In this document: positions 1 through 10,316 of the stretch, piece by piece
Layout: each line of letters opens with the position of its first letter
Position numbering within the stretch: position 1 is the stretch's first letter
NCBI GenBank assembly: GCA_030272155.1
Contig: CP126192.1
Coordinates: 5,924,501 to 5,988,500, forward strand
From: Tetradesmus obliquus
Taxonomy: Eukaryota; Chlorophyta; Chlorophyceae; Sphaeropleales; Scenedesmaceae
Direction: 5' to 3'
Length of the DNA: 64,000 nucleotides
Notes under the pieces: model-generated
The model's input: only the letters and a program-made list of their open reading frames with translations
What the model was told of the DNA's origin: nothing
Databases searched by the model: none
Translations under genes and position numbers: made by a program

Positions 1-679
1 GCAGATGCAGCAGGGCCAGATGGGTATGGCAGGAGGCATGAGTGGCGCCCGGCAGCAGCAGCAAGCTGGTAATGCGCACCAGCAGACCCAGCAGCAGAAG
101 AAGAAGCAGAGGCAGCAGGTGCAGCAGCAGCAGCAGCAGCAGGACCACCAACAGGAGCAGCCAGGGCAGGAGCAGCAGCAAGGCAGTGACGCTGCAGACG
201 CTAGCGCTACTGCTGCTGCTGCTGCGCCTGCTGCTGCTGGTGCTGGTGGCGAGGGTCACCCTAACATGGATATGCCTGTGATGGACAACATACCACGCGC
301 AATGAACATGCTGAAGACGATTCTGGCGTACCGCACAGCACCCAACCATGCGGACGGCCCCTACTTTCTGGATCAGGTGGGGTGCAGCAGCAGCAGCAAC
401 AGCAGCAGCCGATGCAGCTGATGCTCATCATGGTGCATGCTGTCCCGGCTCCTTCGTGCTTTGTCTGGTGGAAGTGGCGGCATCTGCCGGGCGCCAGATT
501 GCTGCTGCGGCCTGCAGCCAACTGCTGCATGGACATGCGTGTGAGAACAAACAAACAGAGTGCCTGCTGCAGCTGTTGTACATGCTCTGGCACTATGATT
601 CTACACTCGGACTGGCATCCTGATGAGCATTGAGCGGCAACATACTCGGCCATGTTGCGCACCCCGCACCTGCAAACCA

Positions 680-714
<35 letters not shown>

Positions 715-2130
715 TGCTGCCGCAGGTGTACAGCGACTTTGAGCTCAAGTCGGGCCAGCGGCTGGACCCCTCGCTGCTGGGCTACAGCAGCCTCAGCGAT
801 CTGGTGCTGCAGGGCACGCAGCTGGGCATACAGCTGGTTGAGGTGCCGCAGGCGGGCAGCCAGGCTGTGCGGCTGCGGGTAGTGCGGGAGAAGCAGGACA
901 AGAGCCTCAACCCAATGCGCGGCTATGCTGGTGAGTGGATGCATGCAGATAGGTTTGCAAACCTGGCATGCTGCCGGGCACACAGCTGGGCATCAACTTT
1001 GTTGAAGAGCCGCAGCAAGGCAGCCAGAGTGTGTGGCTGCGGGTGGTGCGGGAGAAGCAGGACAAGAGCCTCAATCCAATGCGCGGCTATGCTGGTGAGT
1101 GGTTTGTTTGTTTCTGTCAGCAACGAAGCAGCTCAGTGGTTGCTGTGACGGCGGCTGCCTCTGATAAACTCACACTTGAAGACTGCACTGTTGCGGCTAT
1201 GATGGCGAGTCGAGTCAAAGAAGCAGCTTGGTGGTTGGCTGTGACAGCGGCTGCCTCTGACGCTCACAAGTGTTGGTTGGTTGAGGATAATGGGAGCGCT
1301 GCAGGACTGCATGGTTGTAACAGCTGAGCATGGTGGCTCTGAGTGGATGGATTGTGTCAGCCTTGCGCCAGCCGCTCCTTGTTGATTGTGCCGTGACACG
1401 AATCACGCCGAGCAGGGCTAAATAGAAGTTTGTAATGCAGGTGAGCTGAGCACTTGCATCTAAAAACGTCAGTAGCCGGGACTATTTGTAAACAGGCCCT
1501 TATACGGGATTTGGCTGTGTTGCCTGCTTCGCCTCTCCTCTTGCTGCAGGCCTGCACGGCAAGAAGCGCGCGGCTCCAGAGGACGCCAGCATGCAGCAGC
1601 ACGGCTCCCCAACAGCAGCAGCTAAGCGGCCTCCGGGGCTGTTTGGCGCAGCCTATGCAGCGGGATCAGGCAGCTTCACAATCCCAGGCCTGTCAAGCCT
1701 TAAGACGCCGCCAATCCCCAGCATAACAGCCAGCAGCAGCGGTAGCGGGGCGCTGCAGGCAGCCGCCAGCGGCGGCAGCGATGCAGCAGCAGCCGATGCT
1801 GCGTCTGGTGCAGCTGTAGCGCAGGATGCTGGTGCGGCAGCAGCGGCAGCGTTTGCTGTGCAGCAGGCGCAAGAGCAGCATGGCATTGATCCCTGTGTGG
1901 TGTACGTATCCCACCTGCCGCCTGACACAACACGCGAGGAGCTGCTTGATCTGTTTACGCCTGTTGGTGGTATTGTGCATGCACGCATTGGCGTGAACAG
2001 GCTCGGCCAGGCGCAGGCCTTTGTGCAGTTCAGCTGCGCACAAGAGGCGCAGGATGCGCTGCGGATGAAGAACAATGCGCCGCTGCGGGGCTGTACCATC
2101 CGCGTGCAGCCGGCGCGGCGGCGGAACCCC

Positions 2131-2164
<34 letters not shown>

Positions 2165-2335
2165 TGCCTCAGCAGCTGGCTGGCGCAGAGGGAGCTCCAG
2201 CATCAGGAGATGCAGCAGGCGCAGCAGCAGCAGCAGCACTAGCAGCAGCAGCAGCAGATGCGCCTAACGGGCAGCAGCTCCTAGGCCCTGGCAGTGCTCC
2301 TGCAATGCTACCAGCTGCACTGCCAGATCAGCATT

Positions 2336-2377
<42 letters not shown>

Positions 2378-2788
2378 TCTACCAGCCAGCTGGCATGCCA
2401 GGTGCTGTGTTTGGCCCTGCAGCAGGCGCCAACCTGCTTGACCCCAATGCACCTCTCATAGTGGTCATGTCAGCACCCCCAGGCACTACAGCTGTCGTGC
2501 AGCAGCAGCTTGCACCGCAGCCAGCTGGCATGCTGCCGATTGGAGCTGTCATGCCAGGTCAGCAGCTGCTAGGCCAGCACCTGCCAGGTCAGCAGCAGCA
2601 GCTGCTGCATGTACAGCACATGCAGCCGCCAGGCAGCGCAGTGCCTGTACTTGTTGCAGCGGGGCCTGCAGGGGCTGCAGCAGCAATGAGTCAGCAGCAG
2701 CAGCACAGGCCAATGATGCGGCAGCCTGGAGCTCCGTTTGCAGCACTGCCTCGGCCAATGCAGCGGCAGCCGCCACTTCCAGCAGCAG

Positions 2789-2821
<33 letters not shown>

Positions 2822-3376
2822 CGTATGCCATGCTGCCGCAGTATTCAGCTGGAGGCACTCCAACAGCAGCTGGGGCACAGTACTCGCCAACTTATGCAGC
2901 TGCACAGGCTGGTTTGTCCCCATTCGGAGCAGCAGCAGCAGGTGTGGCTGGTGGGCCGGGGTCTGGCAGCGTTGCTGCAGGTGTGCTTGATGTTGGTGTG
3001 CTGCAGGCGGTTGTGTCTATGGCAACATCAGCTGCAGCACCAGCAGCAGCAGCAGCAGGAGTGGCTGGCAGCCCAGCGCCGGAGCAGCAGCAGCAGCAGC
3101 AGCAGCAGTATGGGCCGATGCATGTGCTGACAGGTCCTGCAAGCAACAGTACCGAAGCATGGCAGCAGGCAGCTGTTGGCGGTCAAGCTGCTGCAGCAGC
3201 TATGTCCCCTGTGTTGCAAGGAGCTGCAGCAACAGACGGTCAAGCTGCGATGCTTGCCAGCAGTGGACCAAGTAGCGGTCACAGCCTGCAGCAGCAGCAG
3301 CAGCAGCAGCGGCAGCAGGAGTCAGGAGCCTACTCGCCAGTGTCACAGCTTGTGTACGAGTACGCTGATCCAGCAA

Positions 3377-3407
<31 letters not shown>

Positions 3408-3465
3408 GCAACAGCCTTCAAGCACTGAGGGCCAGGCAAAGCTGCCAGCCTGGATGCGGCACAAC

Positions 3466-3497
<32 letters not shown>

Positions 3498-4641
3498 ACC
3501 TGTTGCACCACAAGCTGAGCAGCAGCAGCAGCAGCAGCAGCAACTTGTGGCACCACAAGCTGAGCAGCAGCAGCAGCAGCAACCTGTGGCACCACAAGCT
3601 GAGCAGCAGCAGCAGCAGCAGCTCGACCAGCAGCCAGCGCCACCCCATCATCATCAGCAGCAGCATGTGCCACCCCAGCAGCAGCAGCAGCAGCCAGTGC
3701 CACCCCAGCAGCAGCAGCAGCAGGAGCAACATCAAGCTGTGCAGAGTCAGTACTGGCAGCAGGGCTGGCAGCAGCAGCAGCAAAACCTGGCCCAGCCGCC
3801 CGCAGCTGCTCACTCAGCACAGCCGTATGCACAGACATTGGGCGGTGCAGCAGATGCAGCTTCTGCTGCTGCTGTTGCTGCTCCTGCTGGCTATCAAGTG
3901 CTTGCAGTTGCTCAAGTTGCATCAGGGCAGCAGCCAGCAGCCTGGCAGCCGCCGCTGCCGCCAGGAGCACCCCCACCCGCAGCAGAACATGGCCAGGAGG
4001 CTAGCCAAGCAGCAGCAGCAGCAGCAGCAGCAGCACAAGGAGCATATCAAAATCATCAGCAGCAACAGCCGGCACAGTGGCCAGGCCAGCAGGGCTGGCC
4101 TCCGCAGCAGCAGCACCCTGCGCACACAGACCAAGCCTATGCATACCACCAGCAGCAGCAGCAGCACATGCAGCACATGCAGCAGCAGCCTATGCAGCAG
4201 CAGCACATGCCGCCGCAGCATATGCAGCAGCAGCATGCAGCATATGCGCAGGGCATGGGTCAGCCGGACCAGCAGCAGATGTGGCACCATCAGCAGCAGC
4301 AGGCGCAGGCTGCACACGCGCAGTACTACCAGCAGCAGCAGCAGCAGCAGCAGCCTCATGCTGCAGGCTACCCTGGTGCCCAGCCGCCGCTGCCACCTGG
4401 TGCTGCTGCTGCTCCTCCTGGTTACGATCCCCAGCAGCAGTACGCTGCATATGCACAGCATGGGCAGTACATGCAGCAGCCGCAGCACCCTGAGCAGCAG
4501 CAGCAGTATCCGCAGCAGCAGCAGCAGCCATATGGACAGCAGCCGTACGGGCAGCCGCCACAGCAGCAGCAGCAGCAGCAGCAGGATGGGCAGCAGCTGG
4601 ACCCTACCAGCCTGCAGCAGCTGGCATCTTGGGGCATATGA
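1..4641 (+). CDS. LOTUS-like plus RRM, polyglutamine-rich RNA-binding protein (5' partial)
   Basis: Exons 2-376, 726-930 and 1550-4641 join in phase (0, then 1) and give about 1,223 residues; the 5' end lies outside the window, since the ATG at 5 sits inside a Q-rich stretch. After a Q/A-rich leader, residues about 95-190 (helix MLKTIL, then YFLDQVYSDF, then LLGYSSLSDLVLQ) resemble a LOTUS/OST-HTH RNA-binding domain. At about 1897-2115 there is one RRM, with RNP2-like VVYVSHL and a degenerate RNP1 AFVQF. The rest, about 830 residues, is low-complexity Q, A and P with many CAG runs, typical of proteins that condense in RNP granules. Seen: phases, motifs, repeats. Inferred: a cytoplasmic mRNA regulator. 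The LOTUS call is weaker than the RRM call. Confidence 0.72.
976..1094 (+). repeat. Partial copy of exon 2 with its splice donor, inside intron 2
   Basis: This stretch repeats 812-930, the end of exon 2, at an exact offset of 164 bp, and is followed by the same GTGAGTGG donor. It translates to GTQLGINFVEEPQQG against GTQLGIQLVEVPQAG in the exon, so it has diverged at several residues but keeps a reading frame to the donor. A CAG at about 983-985 could act as acceptor. It may be an alternative exon or a decaying duplicate. Confidence 0.85.
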
Positions 4642-4775
4642 TTTAATAGGTAGCTGGCCCAGCCAGGCGGCCTAGCCGCAAAGCTGCTGCTGCTGCGGTG
4701 GCTTGCCATCCGCGTGTGAGCATTGAACGCCTATATACAAAGCAGTTCAGGCGCCATGTGGCATGGCTCAGGCGT

Positions 4776-4780
4776 TGTAA
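4776..4780 (+). terminator. Candidate TGTAA polyadenylation signal
   Basis: TGTAA lies 135 bp after the stop codon of the LOTUS/RRM gene. TGTAA is the usual poly(A) signal in chlorophyte algae; position and motif are the only support. Confidence 0.4.
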
Positions 4781-6675
4781 TTTGTCAGCAGCCTCTCCTG
4801 CTCGTTCAGTAGGTGACATGCACTGCATGGCATGCAGCAGCAGGTTTGCAGCTGTACAGCATAAGGGTGTTACATCGCGGGAACACAGCCCGTTTCTGAG
4901 CCAATGCATTCATTGACAAGTTGTCATACGACAGGCTCATTGGGCAGCTACCGGTATTGTGTCAGTGCAAGTCACCATGAACCTCCCACACGACAGACAA
5001 ATTCAAACACACACACATATACATTCCTGGGGCATCAAAGAACGGTGGCAGGCATCTGGAAGCCTGCAATACCCAAACGAAAAACAGCATGCTACCTAGA
5101 GGCTGTGATCCGCGCAAGTTGCAACTTTGTACAATACCAAGCCGATCACAGCAGCTGGCACTGCAGTCGAATGTGATCGCCACGGCCATGCCCATGCCAA
5201 TAACAACTACCGCAGCACGCACAGCAGCCTTGCACACTTGCACCTGAACTGCACAGCGATGCATGCGGTAGGCGGCGCATTGCTGCTGCTGCAGCAGCAG
5301 CAGCCAGCCTGCTGTCGAGCAACTGCTGGCCAGCGCACCGCCACCCCACCCAAGCATGTTGAGCCGTGTGCAGCCTGTGATGCATACTTGCAGACCCTGA
5401 TACTCCTATGGGCCCTTGCACCCCCATCCATGCAGGCCCCGTATGCATCGCATGTCATCCCATCTTGGCTGCGCGAAGCCACAGGATCGCTATGCCGCAA
5501 CAGCCCTCCGTCATGCTGCACGCTCTACTGGCATGCACCTGCCTTCACCTCAATAATGTGTGCATTGAAAGCCACCGGATGCACTGAACTGCGCTGCATC
5601 TCCAATGGCAGCTGTCTTGACCAAAACTGTGTTGATGGTGCTTGCGCATCCCATCCCAATTTGCAACAGTACCCAGATGCCTGCTGCAGCTCAACAAACG
5701 CCTCGCATTCGGGCATGGTGTGCAGGTTGTGTGGCATACCATAAGCTGCACGTGGCAGTGTGTTCTGTAGCACGCTGCTCTGCCACAGGCACGCTGACCA
5801 GCCACCACTAAGAGGGCCTGCATGCTGCGGCACACAGGCCCACATGAACACTGTAACCGCAACTCCAAGATCATATCAAGGGAACGTGTTGAATCTGATG
5901 GACAAGACGTATGCGAACATCGCACACCGCATCTGCCAGCTGCTGTTGCCAGCAGCCAGTAGAGCTGCTGTTACCAACTTGTTGCCACAGGCTGTTGCCG
6001 GCCCCATCCACTCAGCAGCACTCAATGGCGTCCTGTTCCGCAACAGGATTTCAGCCTGAATGATAACCAAAGAGAGAAGCAGGCCAGGCTGACCTCAGAA
6101 TCCAAACAAAATGATGCCACCTACAGAGGGGGCCACATCAACTGCTTGCCACATGTACACATGCAACTGCCCGGCACCCAAGCTGTACCTGCCTGCAGCG
6201 TACTACGCTCGTCGCTTCTGCCTGCACACCTGTGTTCTGCTGCCGCTGCTGCAGCCCCTGCTGCTGCTGCTGCTGCTGCTGCTCAATATACATCACTGCA
6301 GCTTCTCAAAGAAAGCGTCTCCAGCAGCTGACTCCACAACACCTGTGCTGTTATTGCGCACTGTCCATGCTGCAGCTGTGCTGTTATTGCGCAGTGTCCT
6401 TCACTGCGACAGCGATGTTGGCGACCTCCAACACCGACAATGGCAGCAGCAGCATTCCACAACAGTACATGGAACTGAGTATTGGCAACCATACAACAAA
6501 CGAGGACGACTTCTGCAGTGTTGCAATCACTCACATCACTGCCCCGCCTCACTGTCATGCGCGGGCTGCATGCTTGCAGCTGCAAGCATGCAGCTGCACG
6601 CTGGATGATTGTGCCTTTTGTGAAAGCCACCTCACAATGCCCATTGCAGCAGACTACTCATTGCAGTGTGCATGC
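4781..6675. other. Convergent intergenic region, no supported gene
   Basis: This lies between the 3' ends of the LOTUS/RRM gene (+) and the LSD1-type gene (-). A 205-codon open frame at 5127-5744 (+) has no recognisable domain and no splice or codon support. A short direct repeat (CTGTGCTGTTATTGCGCA) occurs at 6343 and 6376. Otherwise it holds only short CTG/CAG runs and probably contains both 3' UTRs. Confidence 0.5.
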
Positions 6676-7735
6676 TCACTGCCTCACCTCATTGCCCTGC
6701 TCATCTAGTGTTGGCGGGTTCTCCACTACTACTGTCTGCATCGACTTGGGAGGTACAGCTGGCCGCTGCTGCACTGGGCCTGGCGGCGCTGCGCCGCCTG
6801 GCGGCCATGCTGCGTGCGGGCACACGTTTGTCACAAAGTGACACACGCTGCACTTGACGGACTGCGCGCCTAGCGGGTACATGAGCATGATGCTGCAGCC
6901 CCCGCACTGCACATGGCCGTAGACAGGCACCTGCGCACAGTACGGACATGACAGGCAGCAGCGTCTGCATATCAACAAGCTGCTACAGGGTGCCGGCTGC
7001 TCTGTTGAGTTGGCATCCATTGGCGCACTGCTGCACATGCAACACAACAGGGTGCCATGGCTGCTGCCGGTAGTGACAGGGTAGCTGCTTCATGCCACGC
7101 TCGTGCCAACGCTACTGCTGCTGCTGCTTGCAGGAACAGCAGCTTGCAGGAAAGCGCCATCAGCCGCGCACCTGCGTAACTGTGTGGCACAGTGAGCACT
7201 GCACGCTCTGTGCACCACGCGGGTACGACAGCAGTACCCTGCAGCCGTTGCACACTATCTGCGACTGGTCTGGGCTGTCCACTGCAACACAACAAAGCAG
7301 CACATGGTGCAAAACCCTGTGAGTGGCTAGAGCTTTTAGGATTGCTAGTCATAAGGTCTGCTGACACACTTGGTTTGAAGCACACATGCAAGGACAGCTG
7401 CAAGTAATGCGGCACCTGCGTGTATGCTTGCACAGCTGCGGCAGCACTGTTACCAGATCTAGATTTAACAGAGGCACCACGCACCTGTCTGCGGCGCTTG
7501 CGTGATGTGCCCACAGCGCGAGCACCTGACTTGACTGGCTCCTTGCTGCAAGCTCAAAAACAACATGCATGCAGCACAAAGTCAGCAGCTGCAGGCAGGG
7601 CGCGTCCCACAGTACAACAGCTGCAGCGCAGCAACAGGCTGCTTAACTCACCTGCGGGTACATGAGTAGTGTGCTGCAGCCGCCACATGTGACGTGGCTG
7701 TGTGGTCCTGGAGCTACAGGCGGTATGGGCGCCAT
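6676..7735 (-). CDS. LSD1-type zinc-finger protein with three zf-LSD1 domains
   Basis: Four minus-strand exons, 7735-7652, 7545-7485, 7281-7172 and 6930-6676, join in phase (0, 1, 0) to give 169 residues. Three zf-LSD1 fingers follow in order. Finger 1 is split by intron 1 ([11 protein letters not shown], then [11 protein letters not shown]). Finger 2 is [19 protein letters not shown]. Finger 3 is [19 protein letters not shown]. Each has the family CxxC...GAxxVxCxxC pattern with all cysteines present. A proline-rich tail ends in GNEVRQ. In plants LSD1/LOL proteins with three such fingers are nuclear or cytosolic regulators of cell death and oxidative-stress responses; a similar role here is inferred. 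The ATG at 7735 follows a good acceptor (TTTATGTGCAG), so a 5' UTR exon may lie upstream. Finger 1 carries one extra Gln at the exon junction, beside a NAGNAG-type acceptor. Confidence 0.88.
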
Positions 7736-8390
7736 GCCTGCACATAAAAAGCATCGAAAGCACAGTGAGGAAGCTGCAGTGAGTGAGGAGGAGCATGGCC
7801 ACTGCGACGCACGGCAACCTCCGAGGCGTGAATAACTTTGGGAACTGACAAATTACTACCAACGGTGGTTTGACGCCTCACCGCTGCTAGTTGGGGTGGG
7901 GTACTGCATGGTTTGCGTCGACCAGCAGCTGCTTTGCTGCAAGCTCAATAGCTGTGAACTAATACGTTTTATACTTCGTCGAAGTTCCTGGAACGACGGG
8001 GTTCACAACTGAACAGAATGTACTGAGTTGTGTTCGGAGCAGCAGCAGCAGAGGCAGCTAGGTACAGCTCAGGGTGGATAGTTTGGCAGCAGCAATGGCT
8101 TTGAGTCACGACACAGACTTCACAGGTACGAGACAGGTGTCACCTCTCCAGACCCACATGATCATCCCTGGGGACCAAGGGGTCCAAAACCATGTTACTA
8201 TTTGTAATCGCGCTGGATCAAGATGGATCCCCACACAAACAGGCATGCTCTGAGACTTCAAGGGCGTCAACAACACAAAACTGCAGCTAGCTGGCTCAAA
8301 ACCGTGTGGTTCAGGCTCCTGCAGAGACCGTGCTGGCCACCGGTGCCCGCTGCAGGTGCAAGCCTGCACATGTGCAGTGGACACAGCGGG
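7736..8390. other. Intergenic: LSD1-type gene promoter and downstream gene 3' region
   Basis: Both flanking genes are on the minus strand. It should hold the LSD1-type promoter and the 3' UTR of the lysine-flanked gene's neighbour side. An imperfect palindrome (GTTCCTGGAAC core) sits near 7983-7994. I see no open reading frame with domain support and no clear TATA box. Confidence 0.4.
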
Positions 8391-9860
8391 TTACTTCTTC
8401 TTGGCGCCCTTGCCATCTTCTTTCTTCTTGGGCTTGTCTGCCTTGGGTGGTGGTAATAAGTGCTCTGGGATTGGCAGCCCTTGCTGTTTCAGCTTCAACA
8501 CCTCCTCCACCACTCGCCTGGAGCCACGCGCAACAAACAGCAGTGCACCACAACGTGCAGGGGCAAGTTCAGCAGAAATTCGAGGCTTTCTGCAACATGT
8601 ACGATCTGAAGCACAAGGGGTGTCGTGCAGCAACCTGGAGACGGTGCCCAGACAGATGTTGACGTCATGCTGATGGCACATGCTGGCAACTGCTGCACAC
8701 CCGAAGCTCTGCAGCAGCTGCTGGGACTGCTGTGACTGCTTCTGCGTGCAACTGCGCACAAACAGCGCGCAGGCCTGATGCAATTTGTGTGTGGCTGCTG
8801 CCTCACCGCTTCTCCTCCAGCTTCTGCAGCTCCACCTCCTGAGTCAGCACATCTCGCCGGATGTGGTCTGCCTCGGTGCAGCGGCGGAACCTGTTGCAAG
8901 TGTAGCACAAGGTGGGGACGATTAAGCTGTACTGTCAGGTGCCTCAGCACTTGTTGCTGCTTCCAGGGTGTTGTGTTACAGCCTGCTCAGCTTCGGATGA
9001 GCTGTACTCTCTCAGCAGCTGCTTGCTGGCCACAAATGCATTGTCCGCAGGGCAGCTACTGACAGGCACCCGGCTCCTGACAAGCATGCGCCTCGAAGCG
9101 CTGCAGGCAGGGCCTCCTGCAGGCACTGCAGCCCAGCGCGCCTGCCTGCACAAGAGCACGTCCTGTCCAAACTCACCCAAGCGCTGCTGCATTGCTGCCT
9201 CCCTCCAGCGGCGCCTCATGGCCAGTGCTGTATCGCACCCACACCTGGCCACCCTCCTTGGTGGTGGGGTTCTCATACCTGCAGCAGCAGATGTCGGCAT
9301 CACAGCATAAACGCAGTGGCAGCTCAAGGCCAGCTGGGTTTTACTGCATCAAGCATGCTGAGCTGAGCATGACTCAGTTGCATGACCGACTACACCGCTG
9401 GCCAACTGAGCTATCACAAAATGCCAGCTGCTGCTTTTGTGATGCCTGCGCAAGCCCTGGCTGCCGTTTGAAGCAAGCGGACGGTCACGTTTGTTGAGAT
9501 GCACACTGCACTGCAACGCCACTGCAGTCTTGAACCAGGCTGGTGTTGACGATGTGCTGCGCTGCGTGGTGCTGGACTCACTTGACGCCAATCACAGTGA
9601 CTTGCAATCCTAGTGGCGTACGCACAATTTCATGTAACTGCAGCAGAAGTGCAATATCCTGGTGAGGGTGCACTGAACAGCAGCAGCATGAGCATGTGTT
9701 TGCGCACACTGAGGTGGCGCAGAAGCAGTCAGTCCGCCTGGGAGGAACGATGATTGCTGCAGACTCTGCCCACCTTCAAGCCAAACTGGCCTAGCACATC
9801 GCTGGAAGTCTCATAAGCTGGCTCCTTCTTCTTGCTGCCTCCCTTCTTCTTAGGAGCCAT
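8391..9860 (-). CDS. Small conserved-looking lysine-flanked protein, function unknown
   Basis: Five minus-strand exons, 9860-9774, 9637-9582, 9278-9177, 8890-8807 and 8517-8391, join with matching phases (0, 2, 2, 2) to give 151 residues. The protein starts MAPKKKGGSKKKEP and ends KKKEDGKGAKKK. The middle reads PLGLQVTVIGVKYENP, then VWVRYSTGHEAPLEGG, then a charged amphipathic helix (LTQEVELQKLEEKRR) likely to be a coiled coil. Small proteins with KKK ends and a central coiled coil are common among axonemal and ribosome-associated proteins, but I do not recognise this family. The start is well placed: it is the first ATG after the divergent intergenic region. The gene is divergent to CAS, so the two may share a promoter region. 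Confidence 0.75.
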
Positions 9861-10316
9861 GGGCCAAGAACAGCGAGTTCTACAGCACTACAATGGTACT
9901 GGATGCTTTGACTGATGCAGTGCAGAGCTACACCCTCCACAGAGGTCAAGCGTGTCTGAACAACGCTGTAAGTACAGTTTTCTTTGTCATTTACTGATTG
10001 CGCACTGGTCATCAGATATGCTCAAGAAGGCGCCTCTCGCTCCGGGCATCTCGAAGCACTCATCCGCCCCGTGATGTTGAATCACCACTCGAAGCATACT
10101 CAAGACTTCTTGATCAATCTCACAATGTAAAACCACCACATGCACTGAGATGGAACTTTTTGGCAGTGACAGATGTGCCTGTAACACACCTTCGGCCCAG
10201 AGACAGGGTGGCGCCCTGATAGCAGTCCTTGCGCTCTTACGCGATCGTATTGCTGCCCAGCTTCACCCACACCTCTTTGTCCCGCTTGCAGAATCAGATC
10301 TCTGCAGCAACACACC
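9861..10316. promoter_or_regulatory. 456-bp divergent promoter region (lysine-flanked gene / CAS)
   Basis: The start codons of the minus-strand gene (9860) and CAS (10317) face away from each other, so both promoters and 5' UTRs must lie here unless 5' UTR introns exist. I see no convincing TATA box or other named element. Confidence 0.5.

Noticed and set aside
5127..5744. 205-codon open frame as a gene
   Set aside because: No domain, no splice context, a Cys/His/Thr-rich random-looking composition and a position in a convergent 3' region.
7976..8000. Heat-shock element near GTTCCTGGAAC
   Set aside because: The spacing between TTC and GAA units is three or one, not two, so it does not fit the heat-shock factor pattern; it is only an imperfect palindrome.
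8944..9177. Extra exon (frame QARWAAVPAGGPACSASRR) in the lysine-flanked gene
   Set aside because: Exon 3 joins exon 4 directly with matching phase and sensible protein sequence, whereas this frame ends in a stop without a usable donor.
9361..9430. tRNA-like sequence on the minus strand (TAGCTCAGTTGG A-box)
   Set aside because: There is no B-box (GGTTCGAAT type), the D-stem does not close and no acceptor stem pairs. It lies in an intron of the lysine-flanked gene, so it is at best a chance match or tRNA-derived relic.
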